From contig OZ220491.1 in NCBI GenBank assembly GCA_965116195.1, positions 434,001 through 498,000 of the forward strand: a DNA stretch of 64,000 bases, in the 5' to 3' direction. Of this stretch, positions 1 through 9,218 are shown in pieces. Source of the stretch: Aldehydirespirator sp965116195 (GTDB lineage Bacteria > Actinomycetota > Acidimicrobiia > Acidimicrobiales > Aldehydirespiratoraceae). Position numbers and translations under genes: made by a program. The notes beneath the pieces are model-generated. The model had not been told where the DNA came from. It did not search any database and saw nothing but the letters and a program-made list of their open reading frames with translations. How positions within the stretch are numbered: position 1 is the stretch's first letter; the number at the start of each line of letters is the position of its first letter.

Positions 1-2
1 TG

Positions 3-653
3 GATGCCGGTACTGGTCGGCCTGCGGTCATTGAAGGTGCTGTCATCAACGAGACAGTCGATCCTGCTGTCGCGGTCACGGGGTTCTTCGGCGTGTCGGC
101 CGAGTACAGACGGCAACCGCTTGGCGTTGTTGCGGCCTCGGGCGAGTCGCTGCGCCTGTTCACCGTGGCTGTGCGCGAGGTGGTAACGTCCATGCCCAAG
201 GTCGTGACCGTGGGCCTTGGCAGTGCGTTTGACAGCCTCTTCGGCAGCGAGTCGGACAGCAGCGGAACCGGTGCGGTTGCCGATCAGGAACCCCGCAGGC
301 TGCACAGCACCAACTCTGTTGACAACAGTGACAACGAGAACCGCGTCCTCTCGGTCTATGGAGTGGCCCGCATCGGCGCAGAGATGGCCTCTGAGGGTGC
401 TACGAACGTGCTGCTGTTGCTGACTCTGGTGAACGTGTTTCTGGGAGTGTTCAACCTTCTGCCGTTCCCGCCACTGGACGGAGGTCATGTGGCTGTGGCC
501 ACCTATGAGCGTTTGCGCTCTGTCGGAGGCAGGCACCACCAAGCAGACGCCTCCCGCCTCATGCCCCTGACATATGCCGTGGCGTTGCTGCTGTTGTTGA
601 TCGGCGGCGTGGCTCTGGTGCGTGACATCATCGACCCGGTCAACCTCGGCTGA
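3..653 (+). CDS. rseP: Site-2 (M50B, Rip1/RseP-type) membrane protease, C-terminal part
   Basis: The frame is open from the left edge, so the N-terminus (including the HExxH site) lies outside the window. What remains is the end of a PDZ-like region, a variable polar linker (about residues 70-105 of the visible part), then a hydrophobic helix followed by NLLPFPPLDGGH, the conserved LDG motif whose Asp is a zinc ligand in this family, and a last membrane segment. Family enzymes cut anti-sigma factors within the membrane. ispG lies directly downstream, as in mycobacterial rip1-gcpE loci, which supports the call. The next gene starts 363 bp away. Confidence 0.88.
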   Translation, partial: DAGTGRPAVIEGAVINETVDPAVAVTGFFGVSAEYRRQPLGVVAASGESLRLFTVAVREVVTSMPKVVTVGLGSAFDSLFGSESDSSGTGAVADQEPRRLHSTNSVDNSDNENRVLSVYGVARIGAEMASEGATNVLLLLTLVNVFLGVFNLLPFPPLDGGHVAVATYERLRSVGGRHHQADASRLMPLTYAVALLLLLIGGVALVRDIIDPVNLG

Positions 654-864
654 GAACCCCGCACCGGTGCTGCTGGGTATCGGTGTTGCCGGCGTGCGGG
701 GGCTGTTGGAGCACAGTTCTGCCGCCCGGTCGGAATTGTGTGGTCACGGCCCGACGGATGGACAGCGCACATCGCCGGAGAGGTGGGAAAGTTGCTGCCG
801 GCGTGCGGAAGATGTCGCTGCTTGCGGCGGGTGGCCGGCGCATCGGTGCTGCTGGCGTGAGTGG

Positions 865-1035
865 CCTTTGAGTAGGATCGCTTTGTGCAGGTGACCGCCA
901 CCATTGCGGCGTGCCGGTCGGCCGCAGCGGCCTTTGAGTAGGATCGTTGTGTGCAGGTGACCGCCACCATTGCGGCGTGCCGGTCGGCCGCAGCGGCCTT
1001 TGAGTAGGATCGTTTTGTGCAGGTGACCGCCACGT
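865..1035 (+). repeat. 66-bp tandem repeat that echoes the ispG start region
   Basis: A unit beginning CCTTTGAGTAGGATCG recurs at 865, 931 and 997, exactly 66 bp apart; the third copy runs into ispG. Each unit holds the ispG GTG start (885, 951, 1017) and its first codons (VQVTAT). In copies 1 and 2 the reading frame ends after 18 codons at a TAG (939, 1005), inside the Shine-Dalgarno-like GAGTAGGA of the next copy. The result is two near-identical mini-ORFs in series before ispG. The preceding 654-864 shows no gene or recognisable signal. Confidence 0.9.
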
Positions 1036-2258
1036 TCCCGCGGCGGCCGACCCGTCGCATCATGGTCGGGTCGGTTCCGGTGGGTGGCGGCGAGCCGGTG
1101 AGCGTGCAGTCAATGACGGTCACCAAGACAGCCGACCATGAAGCGACACTGCAACAGATCTACTCCCTGGCCGCGGCCGGGGCCGACATCGTGCGCTGCA
1201 CCTGCAATCGCCTGGAGGCCGCTGAGGGCTTGGCGCAGATCGTGCCCCGCTCACCCGTACCGATCGTGGCTGACATTCACAACAACCACCGCATGGCACT
1301 GTCTGCGCTCGAGGCAGGCGTGCAGTGTCTGAGACTCAACCCCGGCAACATCCGCAAGCCGACCCAGATCAAGACGATTGCCCGGGAATGCAAAGACCGG
1401 GGAGTGCCCGTACGTATCGGTGTCAACGGCGGCTCGCTTGATCCTGATCTCTACCATCCCCAGCACGGCGTGACACCGGAGGCGATGGTGGAATCCGCGC
1501 TGCGCGAACTCGCCTACTTCTCGGAGGTTGACTTTGACCTGGTGAAGATCTCGGTCAAGGCATCCAGCGTGCCGTTGATGATCGAGGCGTACCGCCAACT
1601 GGCCGAACGCACCGACCATCCTCTGCATTTGGGTGTGACCGAGGCGGGGCCGCCGCCGGTCGGCACCATCAAGTCCACCGCCGGCATCGCCACACTGCTG
1701 GCAGAGGGCATCGGTGACACGATTCGCTACTCGCTGACCGCTGATCCTGTGGAGGAGGCACGCGCCGGTCGCCAACTGCTGGAGGCGCTGGGCCTGCGTG
1801 AACGTCGCAACGTGGACCTGATCGCCTGCCCCAGCTGTGGACGAGCCGAGGTTGATGTCTTCGCCATTGCCCAACAGGCCATGCAGGCCTTCGGCGACCG
1901 CCAACTGCCCTTGCAGGTCGCGGTCATGGGCTGTGTTGTCAACGGGCCCGGGGAGGCGCGTGATGCTGACCTGGGAATCGCCGCGGGCAACGGGCGCGGT
2001 CACCTGTTCGTCAAAGGCCAGAATGTCGCCGTGGTGCCCGAGTCAGAGATGGTTGACGCACTGGTCAACTGGGCCGAGTTCATCTGCGAGCACGGTTCAG
2101 AGGCAGCCCTGCAGCGTGCCCGCGCCACGCGATCACAGGCGCGCCGTGCCGTGGAGGAAGACCGGAGCCGCAATCTGGGCGAACTGGGCCACGACGCCAA
2201 CAACTCCGGGGCCGTGATAGCTGAAATCCGCCGCAAGAGCGGCGTGGCACCGGTATAG
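1017..2258 (+). CDS. ispG: 4-hydroxy-3-methylbut-2-enyl diphosphate synthase (GcpE/IspG)
   Basis: Cytoplasmic 4Fe-4S enzyme of the MEP isoprenoid pathway, converting MEcPP to HMBPP. The 413-residue length is normal for the bacterial two-domain form: an N-terminal TIM barrel (VQSMTVTKTAD, ADIHNN, RLNPGN) and a C-terminal Fe-S domain with ligands Cys271 and Cys274 (CPSC) and Cys306 (GCVVNGPGE). The GTG start at 1017 matches the family N-terminus; a weak Shine-Dalgarno GAGTAGGA lies upstream within the 66-bp repeat, so this start is itself the template of the echoes. It follows the site-2 protease gene, the usual actinobacterial order. Confidence 0.97.
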   Translation: MQVTATFPRRPTRRIMVGSVPVGGGEPVSVQSMTVTKTADHEATLQQIYSLAAAGADIVRCTCNRLEAAEGLAQIVPRSPVPIVADIHNNHRMALSALEAGVQCLRLNPGNIRKPTQIKTIARECKDRGVPVRIGVNGGSLDPDLYHPQHGVTPEAMVESALRELAYFSEVDFDLVKISVKASSVPLMIEAYRQLAERTDHPLHLGVTEAGPPPVGTIKSTAGIATLLAEGIGDTIRYSLTADPVEEARAGRQLLEALGLRERRNVDLIACPSCGRAEVDVFAIAQQAMQAFGDRQLPLQVAVMGCVVNGPGEARDADLGIAAGNGRGHLFVKGQNVAVVPESEMVDALVNWAEFICEHGSEAALQRARATRSQARRAVEEDRSRNLGELGHDANNSGAVIAEIRRKSGVAPV

Positions 2259-2326
2259 TTCCGGACACGGCCGCTTGCTGGTTCGGGCCTGCCGTTCCCC
2301 GACCATCAACAATTGCCGAGGCACCT

Positions 2327-3076
2327 ATGGATATGGCTGACCGTGTGCGTGCAGTGGTTGTGCCGCTGGCAGAGGCTGCTTCGCTTGACCTTTACGATGT
2401 GGAGCACCACGGCGCGATGGTGCGTGTGCTGGTTGATGCAGAAGGCGGCATTGACCTGGACAGGATTGCCCGCTTCTCGAGGTCGGTGAGTCGCGCTCTG
2501 GACGAACATGACCCGATAGCTGGTCAGTACACCCTGGAAGTGTCAAGCCCGGGGCTGGAGCGTCCGCTGCGCACCCCGGAGCATTTTCGGCGTGCCGTCG
2601 GCACCAGGATCAAGTTGAAGACACATCCGAGCTATGCTGGCCCCCGGCGGCTGAGTGGGCTGCTGGAAGCTGTGAGCAGCAGCGGCGTGCAGCTGCGTGA
2701 CGATGACGGACTGATGTGCATCATTGACCACGCAGAAATCGTGTCGGCTCGGACGGTCTTTGACTGGAAGCCGCCGACTCGGCCGAAATCGTCCGGGCAC
2801 CAGAAGTCGGCGGCCGTTGGCGAAACCACTGCGGACAGGGTGTCTGTCGTGTCAAGCGACAAAGAAGCAGACACAACAGATGCAGCAGACAACAGCAAGG
2901 CTCCGGCAATCGCGCCGAGCGGCAAAGCAGTCCAAGCAGACCAAGCAGACCACGAAGACCAAGACGACCAAGACGATCAATCTGACAAGGACGACCGAGT
3001 TGACAAAGAAGACCGAGTTGACAACGACGACCGGGAAGACCACGAAGGCAAAGAAGAGGGAGAGACAACATCATGA
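2327..3076 (+). CDS. rimP: Ribosome maturation factor RimP with long acidic tail
   Basis: RimP helps assemble the 30S subunit. Residues 1 to about 155 match the two-domain RimP fold (ADRVRAVVVPLAEAASLDLYDVE; YTLEVSSPGLERPL). After that comes about 90 residues of low complexity, ending in Asp/Lys/Glu-rich runs (DQADHEDQDDQ, DKDDRVDKEDRVD) that typical 150-180 residue homologues lack. The tail DNA is short GAC/AAG-type repeats, probably a repeat expansion. The stop overlaps the nusA start as ATGA, suggesting translational coupling. Confidence 0.93.
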   Translation: MDMADRVRAVVVPLAEAASLDLYDVEHHGAMVRVLVDAEGGIDLDRIARFSRSVSRALDEHDPIAGQYTLEVSSPGLERPLRTPEHFRRAVGTRIKLKTHPSYAGPRRLSGLLEAVSSSGVQLRDDDGLMCIIDHAEIVSARTVFDWKPPTRPKSSGHQKSAAVGETTADRVSVVSSDKEADTTDAADNSKAPAIAPSGKAVQADQADHEDQDDQDDQSDKDDRVDKEDRVDNDDREDHEGKEEGETTS

Positions 3077-4221
3077 ATGCTGAGATGGCGGAGGCGCTGC
3101 AGACGATGGCCGCAGAGAGGGGCATCACCGTGGAAGCGTTGTATTCCGCTCTGGCTGACGCTCTGGAGTCCGCCTACAAGCGGTTGCCGGATGCCAAGGA
3201 GTATGCCTGGGTGACCATTGATCCGACCAGCATGGAGTTCAGGGTCATAGCTCAGGACCTGGATGACGAGGGCAATCCGGTAGGCGGCGAGTACGAGGTC
3301 ACCCCGAAGAGCTTCGGGCGCATCGCCGCCCAGACGACCCGACAGGTCATGGCTCAGCGCATTCGTGAAGCTGAGCGGGAGCTCAAATACGAGGAGTACG
3401 CCGGGCGTGAAGGGGACATCGTGACCGGGATGATCCAGCAGACCGACGCTCGCTACACCCTGCTTGACCTGGGGCGTGTGGAGGCTCTTTTGCCTCAGGC
3501 CGAACAGGTGCCCTACGAGCGTCCTGACTCAAACACACGCCTCAAGGCCTACATAGTGGAGGTGCGAAAAACCGCCAAGGGGCCACAGATCGTGGTCAGC
3601 AGGACCCATCCGGGACTGGTCAAGAGACTGTTTGAGTTGGAGGTTCCCGAGATCGCCGACGGGGTGGTGGAGATCAAAGCCTGCGCACGTGAACCGGGCC
3701 ATCGCACCAAGATCTCGGTGTCCTCCAACGACCCGAGCGTTGATCCGGTGGGTGCCTGCGTCGGTGCCCGGGGCGCGAGAGTCCGCCAGGTGGTCAATGA
3801 ACTGCGCGGCGAGAAGATCGACATAGTTCCCTACAGCACTGAACTCGGGGAGTACGTCACCAAGGCGCTGTCACCAGCCAGGATCAAAGAAGTGCGACCC
3901 AATCAGATGACCGGTGACTGTGATGTCGTCGTGCCTGACTACCAGCTGTCTCTGGCCATCGGCAAAGAAGGCCAGAATGCCCGTCTGGCCAGTCGTCTCA
4001 CCGGCTGGGGTATCAACATCAAAAGTGAGTCCCAGTTGGCTGAGGAAGCCGCATATGGTGATGTCGAATGGGCCGAGGGTGAGTGGATCATCGACCCGGA
4101 AACGGGGGCACAGATGTGGCAACCTGCAGACGGCAGTGAAGCGGTCAGTGCCGAGGCCTGGGCAGCGGCCGCGGCAGACGAGCAGGCCAGAGCTGACGCT
4201 GCGCCGGTGGAGGGCAGCTGA
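3073..4221 (+). CDS. nusA: Transcription termination/antitermination factor NusA
   Basis: NusA binds RNA polymerase and controls pausing, termination and antitermination. The 382 residues have the expected order: N-terminal polymerase-binding domain (MNAEMAEALQTMAAERGI), S1 domain (about 125-200, GDIVTGMIQQTDARYTLLDLG), then two KH domains (GACVGARGARVRQVVNEL; LAIGKEGQNARLASRLTGW). The short acidic/Ala-rich C-terminus lacks the extra repeats of Proteobacteria, as usual in Actinobacteria. Its ATG overlaps the rimP stop. Confidence 0.97.
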   Translation: MNAEMAEALQTMAAERGITVEALYSALADALESAYKRLPDAKEYAWVTIDPTSMEFRVIAQDLDDEGNPVGGEYEVTPKSFGRIAAQTTRQVMAQRIREAERELKYEEYAGREGDIVTGMIQQTDARYTLLDLGRVEALLPQAEQVPYERPDSNTRLKAYIVEVRKTAKGPQIVVSRTHPGLVKRLFELEVPEIADGVVEIKACAREPGHRTKISVSSNDPSVDPVGACVGARGARVRQVVNELRGEKIDIVPYSTELGEYVTKALSPARIKEVRPNQMTGDCDVVVPDYQLSLAIGKEGQNARLASRLTGWGINIKSESQLAEEAAYGDVEWAEGEWIIDPETGAQMWQPADGSEAVSAEAWAAAAADEQARADAAPVEGS

Positions 4222-4493
4222 GTCCGATCCGCACCTGTGTCGGCTGCCGGCAGCGCCGACCGGCGGCCGAGATGCGACGGCTGTACCTTGATGCTGCTGG
4301 CGTGCTGGTGTGGGGAGCAGGGCAGGGACGAGGTGCCTGGCTCTGTGAGGACATCTCGTGCCTTGAGTCGGCCACGCGGCGCAGGGCTGTTGCCAGGGCC
4401 TTGCGGGCTGATGTGAAACAGATTGATATTGCTAGTCTTGAGACCGCGTGGCGGCATCCTCCGGGGCAGTCGCGCCGCTCCGGCAAATCCTGA
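4218..4493 (+). CDS. ylxR: YlxR family protein (DUF448), probable CTG start
   Basis: Small RNA-binding-type protein that nearly always lies between nusA and infB. The family signature PIRTCVGCR is encoded at 4224-4250. The first ATG in frame (4272) lies beyond it and would delete it. Between the upstream in-frame TGA (4194) and the signature the only start-like codon is CTG at 4218, which overlaps the nusA stop as CTGA. I therefore place the start there, giving 91 residues. The cysteine pair and the following basic residues are family hallmarks. The alternative is a sequencing error near the start. Confidence 0.8.
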   Translation: MSPIRTCVGCRQRRPAAEMRRLYLDAAGVLVWGAGQGRGAWLCEDISCLESATRRRAVARALRADVKQIDIASLETAWRHPPGQSRRSGKS

Positions 4494-4505
4494 AAGGGGC
4501 CACTT

Positions 4506-7500
4506 CTGCCCAAGAAGATCCGCGTCCACGAACTCGCCAAAGAGATCGGTCAACCCAGCCAGGTGATACTTGATCTCTGCTCCGAACTCCTTATCGGGGC
4601 GAAGGGGCCTTCCGCGAGCATTGACGATGCTCAGGCTGACCGCGTTCGGCGTCGCGCCAATAAAGACGGCTTGATCAAGCCTCCAGAGCCGCCTGCTCCG
4701 CCGGTTGTGCCCGTCGAAACTTCGCCGGTTGATGCTGATGCCGCACCGGTTGTGCCGGTTGTGCCGGTTGAGACTGCTGTGCCTGCCGTGTCGTCTGCGA
4801 CTGTGTCGGCTGAGGCTGTGCCAGCCGCGTCCACAGCACCAACTGAGGTTGGGCCACCAGGGGCAGAACCGCTGGCACCGGCGGCTTCATCGGCCCCTCA
4901 GCAGCAACAGGCTGAACCCGAGCCTTTGGTGGCGGCTACCGCGTCCAAGACTTCCTCAACAGCCGTTCAAAAGCAGGATCTGAAGGTGGCTGCTGCTGCA
5001 ACGACCACGACCACCGCACCTCCTGGGGCAGCGGCAACAGGCACCAAGACGACAGCCCCCCCCGACCTGGCCAGCCAATCCAGCAACGCCAGAACCAGCG
5101 AAGCCAAGACGAGCGAGGCCAAAACCAGCGAAGCCAAGACGAGCGAGGCCAGAACCAGCGAAGCCAAGACGAGCGAGGCCAGAACCAGTGAAGCCACGAC
5201 GGGTCGTGTCGCAAAGGCGGCCAGAACAGAGCGGAGGGCGACCATTGCCTCCAGCGGAAGCGTTGCCCCGGCCAAGCGCAGCGCACGGGAGGTTGCCCAA
5301 CCCTCCCATGAGAGCAGTGCGTCGGCACGCTCAGTAGCCAAGAGGCCGCCGGCAAGTGCTCCGCCAAGTCGACCGGCCAAACAGATGAGTCCACCTGTGT
5401 CACGTTCCGGAAAGCCGATACCTCCCCCGCCTCCACCGCGACGTTTCCGCCCGGTACCCACACAGGGCGCTTCTCAAGGTGTTGCCGCCCGACCTGATCG
5501 GACCGGCACCGACCGGCGACCACCGCGTTCCTCTGGTCCCGCTCGGCCGGGAAGTGCCGGTCGTGGGCCGGGTGCCGACCGGGGTACGGGCGCACCACGT
5601 AGGTCACCTTCCTCGGGTGGGCCGCGACCTCTGGGCGGTCCTCGTCCGGCTGTGCCGGGCGCAGGTGCCCGACCCGGCAGCCGGGGCGTTCCAGGGGGTG
5701 CCCAGCGCCGCCCGCCCCGCCGCAAGAGTCGCCGCAGGCGTGTGCGTGAGGAACTGCAACCGATCGACATGCCCACCTACACACCTCGGCATGCTGAGGT
5801 GCCTGAGGGCGTTGTGGTGATCGAACGTGCTTCGTCTGCGCAGGACTTCGGCCCCAAGCTCAACCGGACTGCGGCTGACGTGGTGCGCTTTTTGATGCAG
5901 CAGGGCGAGATGGTGACAGCCACCCAGTCGCTGAGTGACGACATGATGGACTTGTTCGCAGCTGAGATCGGCGCGGAAATCCGCTTGGTTGATCCGGGTG
6001 AAGAGCAGGAAGAAGAGCTTCAGAAGCTCTTGCGGGTTGACGATGACAGAGACAGCAGCGAAGCAGGGTCACTACGTCCACCCGTTATCACTGTGATGGG
6101 GCATGTGGATCATGGCAAGACGCTGCTGCTTGACCGCATTCGCAACACCAGCGTTGTTGACGGGGAGGCTGGCGGGATCACACAACACATCGGTGCCTAC
6201 CGAGTGGAACACAATGGTCGCCTAGTCACCTTCATAGACACTCCGGGCCACGAGGCGTTCACGGCGATGCGCGCCCGGGGAGCCGAGGCAACCGACATCG
6301 TTATCCTGGTTGTAGCTGCTGATGACGGCGTGATGCCCCAGACCATCGAGGCCATAAGCCACGCCAGGGCTGCCGATGTGCCCATAGTGGTGGCGGTCAA
6401 CAAGATCGACCGTCCCAACGCTGACCTGCAGCGAACCGTTGCGGGAGTGGCCGAGCAGGGGCTGGTGCCCGAGGCCTGGGGGGGTGACACGATCTACTGC
6501 GAGGTGTCAGCACTACAGAACCAGGGCATTGAAGAGTTGCTGGATCAGGTGTTGTTGGTGTCAGAACTGGAAGATCTCAGAGCCTCATCCGAGGGTCGAG
6601 CCAACGGAGTGGTGCTTGAGTCCAACCTGGACATCGGGCGAGGTCCTGTGGCGACTGTGCTGGTTCGACATGGCACGCTTGGCGTGGGTGATCCGATGGT
6701 GGCCGGTGCTGCCTGGGGCAGGGTCAGGGCGTTGCTGGATGACCGTGGCCACAACGTCACCGAGGCCGGGCCGTCAACACCGGTGCAGGTGCTGGGTCTT
6801 TCCGATGTGGCAGTGGCCGGCGATGCCTTCACCGTGGCACCCAACGACAAGATCGCCGGACGTGTCGCCGACAAACGTGAGCACTGGCAGCGGCTTTCAA
6901 GTCTGGGACGTGATGCCCATGCTCTGGCGGGTGGTGCCAAGCTTGAGGAGCTGTTCACGCAGATCCAGCGGGGTGAGTCAGCAACGCTGAATCTGATCGT
7001 GAAGGCCGATGTCAACGGCTCGTTGGAGGCCGTGATAGGAAGCCTGCGCAAGATTGAGACAAGTGAGGTGCGCATCGCAGTTTTACACCGAGGCGTCGGC
7101 GGGATCACCGAGAACGACATCCAGCTTGCGGCTGCATCAAACGCCACGATCATCGGCTTCAATGTGCGTTTGGATCGCAAGGCTCGCGAGTCTGCTGACA
7201 CCGAAAATGTGGAGATCCGCACCTACGAGATCATTTACAAATTGCTTGAAGACGTTTCCTCGGCAATGGTCGGGATGCTCGCTCCCGAGATTGAGGAGAT
7301 CATCACCGGTGAGGCCGAGGTGCGTCAGGTTTTCCGCGTTCCCAGAGTTGGTTCCGTGGCAGGCTGCTATGTGCTGAACGGGACGATCACCAGAGGCTCC
7401 AAGGTGCGCTTTTTGCGTGAGGGCACGATCATCTGGAAAGGTGAGATCTCCTCTCTGAAACGCTTCAAAGAAGACGCGCGAGAGGTCAACAGCGGCTATG

Positions 7501-7598
7501 AGTGTGGGATCGGTTTGAGCGCTTTTCAGGATCTGAAGTCCGGCGACATCATCGAGACCTACACCGAGCGTGAGATCGCCCCCACGCTGGACTCCTGA
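4506..7598 (+). CDS. infB: Translation initiation factor IF-2, probable CTG start
   Basis: GTPase that places initiator tRNA on the ribosome. The conserved IF-2 N-terminus PKKIRVHELAKEIG is encoded from 4509, ahead of the first GTG in frame (4563). The only candidate start after the in-frame TGA at 4491 is CTG 4506, with AAAGGGG 7-8 nt upstream. This gives 1030 residues: IF2_N (1-50), a long Ala/Pro/Thr/Ser- then Pro/Arg-rich linker, a KTSEA/RTSEA repeat at about 197-230, a second IF2_N-like segment, then the GTPase with GHVDHGKT at 532-539, DTPGHEAF, NKID, and the C-terminal domains. The linker repeat looks like a recent in-frame expansion. Confidence 0.96.
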   Translation: MPKKIRVHELAKEIGQPSQVILDLCSELLIGAKGPSASIDDAQADRVRRRANKDGLIKPPEPPAPPVVPVETSPVDADAAPVVPVVPVETAVPAVSSATVSAEAVPAASTAPTEVGPPGAEPLAPAASSAPQQQQAEPEPLVAATASKTSSTAVQKQDLKVAAAATTTTTAPPGAAATGTKTTAPPDLASQSSNARTSEAKTSEAKTSEAKTSEARTSEAKTSEARTSEATTGRVAKAARTERRATIASSGSVAPAKRSAREVAQPSHESSASARSVAKRPPASAPPSRPAKQMSPPVSRSGKPIPPPPPPRRFRPVPTQGASQGVAARPDRTGTDRRPPRSSGPARPGSAGRGPGADRGTGAPRRSPSSGGPRPLGGPRPAVPGAGARPGSRGVPGGAQRRPPRRKSRRRRVREELQPIDMPTYTPRHAEVPEGVVVIERASSAQDFGPKLNRTAADVVRFLMQQGEMVTATQSLSDDMMDLFAAEIGAEIRLVDPGEEQEEELQKLLRVDDDRDSSEAGSLRPPVITVMGHVDHGKTLLLDRIRNTSVVDGEAGGITQHIGAYRVEHNGRLVTFIDTPGHEAFTAMRARGAEATDIVILVVAADDGVMPQTIEAISHARAADVPIVVAVNKIDRPNADLQRTVAGVAEQGLVPEAWGGDTIYCEVSALQNQGIEELLDQVLLVSELEDLRASSEGRANGVVLESNLDIGRGPVATVLVRHGTLGVGDPMVAGAAWGRVRALLDDRGHNVTEAGPSTPVQVLGLSDVAVAGDAFTVAPNDKIAGRVADKREHWQRLSSLGRDAHALAGGAKLEELFTQIQRGESATLNLIVKADVNGSLEAVIGSLRKIETSEVRIAVLHRGVGGITENDIQLAAASNATIIGFNVRLDRKARESADTENVEIRTYEIIYKLLEDVSSAMVGMLAPEIEEIITGEAEVRQVFRVPRVGSVAGCYVLNGTITRGSKVRFLREGTIIWKGEISSLKRFKEDAREVNSGYECGIGLSAFQDLKSGDIIETYTEREIAPTLDS

Positions 7599-7613
7599 GC
7601 GTTCGTTCAGGTC

Positions 7614-8294
7614 GTGGGGTTTGATCCGGGCATGACGCGCCCAAGACGCCTGCATTCCGACAACGGGGCCAGCTATCGCACGGCTCGTGTGGGTGAGTTG
7701 GTCAGGCGTATCGTCGCTGAGGCGTTGGAAGAGCTTGATGATGAAAGGCTTGACATGGTGTCGGTGACAGGAGTGGAAGTTGACCGCGACCTTCATCGTG
7801 CAGTGATCTGGTTCACCTCTCTGGATGACAGCGAAGCTGAAGACAACAGCATCATTGAGGCCTTTGAGGAGTACCGCCCGCGTCTGCGGCGGGCTGTGGG
7901 AGCGCAGACTCGGCTGCGCAAAACGCCCATGCTGGTTTTCCGGCCCGATACCGTGCTGCGCTCCGCAGCACGTATTGAACAACTGCTCGATGGTGCTGGT
8001 GCTGTTGGCGGTGTGGATGGTGCTGGTGCTGTTGGCGGTGTGAACAGTGCTGATGGTGTTGGCGGTGTGGATGGTGCTGGTGCTGTTGGCGGTGTGAACA
8101 GTGCTGATGGTGTTGGCGGTGTGAACAGTGCTGGTGCTGTTGGCGGTGTGAACAGTGCCGATGGTGTTGGCGGTGTGAACAGTGCTGATGGTGTTGGCGG
8201 TGTGAACAGTGCCGATGGTGTTGATGTCGTGGATGGTGCCGATGGTGTGGGCGGTGCTGGTCAAGGTCCGCCTGAAGGCGCTACCGGCGGGTAG
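7614..8294 (+). CDS. rbfA: Ribosome-binding factor RbfA with nonapeptide-repeat tail
   Basis: RbfA assists late 16S rRNA processing. Residues about 15-125 match the KH-like fold (RTARVGELVRRIVAEALEEL; DDERLDMVSVTGVEVDRD). The last 100 residues are about ten copies of a nine-residue unit, GVNSADGVG or GVDGAGAVG, encoded by a 27-bp DNA repeat (about 7989-8240). This tail is absent from ordinary RbfA of 110-160 residues and was probably made by slippage. The start is GTG 7614 or ATG 7632 (MTRPRRLHS); I cannot separate them. Confidence 0.93.
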   Translation: MGFDPGMTRPRRLHSDNGASYRTARVGELVRRIVAEALEELDDERLDMVSVTGVEVDRDLHRAVIWFTSLDDSEAEDNSIIEAFEEYRPRLRRAVGAQTRLRKTPMLVFRPDTVLRSAARIEQLLDGAGAVGGVDGAGAVGGVNSADGVGGVDGAGAVGGVNSADGVGGVNSAGAVGGVNSADGVGGVNSADGVGGVNSADGVDVVDGADGVGGAGQGPPEGATGG

Positions 8295-8300
8295 CACGGG

Positions 8301-9218
8301 TTGACAGCTGAAAACTCGGCTGGCTCGGTTGGTGCTGACCGGCGCGGGTCGGCACTTGACGGTGTGGTCGTAATCGACAAACCCGCAGGTTGGACCAGCC
8401 ATGATGTGGTGGCCAAACTGAGACGCGTCCTGGGGACTCGCCGCGTGGGACACAGCGGAACGCTTGACCCTGATGCCACCGGCGTGCTGGTCATGGGCGT
8501 TGGACGGGCGACGAGACTTTTGCAGTTTCTCACGGTGCTGCCCAAGGTCTATGAGGCCCGGATCGTGCTGGGTGTCGAGACCGACACTTTGGATGCGTCC
8601 GGTTCGGTCACCGCCCGTCACGACATGTCGGCTGTGAGCGTGCGCCAACTGCAAGATGCGGCGAAGACACTCACGGGCGACATCCTGCAGGTTCCGCCCA
8701 TGGTGTCGGCGTTGAAGGTGAAGGGCAGGAGGCTCCATGAACTTGCCAGAGCCGGTGTCGAGGTCGAACGCAAGCCGCGTCCGGTCACGGTGAGCCGCTT
8801 TGAGATTGATCCTGTGCCCACCGGCATCAACACCTGGCATGCGGTTGTTGAGTGCTCAGCAGGCACCTACGTGAGGGTGCTGGCTGCTGATCTGGGCCAG
8901 GCGCTGGGTGGGGGCGCTCATGTGGGCACGCTGAGACGCACTGCCGTCGGAGGCTTCGGGCTGGAAGATGTCAGTGCGATGGAAGCGCCGACATTGCTGC
9001 CGATGGCTGTGGCAGTGGGTCATCTGGAGGGTGTGTTTGTGGATGACGAGGTGGCATCTGACGTGCGGCACGGGCGGGTGCTGGATCCCTCTCGTTTGGG
9101 TTCTGGCAGGTTGGGCACGTCCGGGCCCTGGGCCGTGCATGACAATCGCGGTGACCTGCTGGCGGTCTATGAACCCTTCCGTGGACACACAAAACCGGCC
9201 GTCGTGGTCGTTGGGTGA
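8301..9218 (+). CDS. truB: tRNA pseudouridine-55 synthase TruB
   Basis: Makes pseudouridine 55 in the tRNA T-loop. Motif GVVVIDKPAGWTSHDVV lies near the N-terminus; the catalytic motif HSGTLDPDATG places the Asp at residue 56; the KxxKKxxxR-like region is MVSALKVKGRRLHELARAG. The 305-residue length is normal. The start is taken as TTG at 8301, six bases after the rbfA stop. The last codons (KPAVVVVG and stop) are copied three times downstream. Confidence 0.95.
   Translation: MTAENSAGSVGADRRGSALDGVVVIDKPAGWTSHDVVAKLRRVLGTRRVGHSGTLDPDATGVLVMGVGRATRLLQFLTVLPKVYEARIVLGVETDTLDASGSVTARHDMSAVSVRQLQDAAKTLTGDILQVPPMVSALKVKGRRLHELARAGVEVERKPRPVTVSRFEIDPVPTGINTWHAVVECSAGTYVRVLAADLGQALGGGAHVGTLRRTAVGGFGLEDVSAMEAPTLLPMAVAVGHLEGVFVDDEVASDVRHGRVLDPSRLGSGRLGTSGPWAVHDNRGDLLAVYEPFRGHTKPAVVVVG

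Noticed and set aside
2852..3128. Hydrophobic small frames on the minus strand near the rimP-nusA junction
   Set aside because: They are shadows of the Asp/Lys-rich rimP tail, whose complement reads as Val/Leu.
4936..5784. Minus-strand frame with WFWPRSSWLR repeats
   Set aside because: Antisense shadow of the infB KTSEA repeat.
7137..8840. 567-codon minus-strand frame
   Set aside because: It lies antisense to infB, rbfA and truB, which are certain; its Thr/His repeats mirror the rbfA tail.
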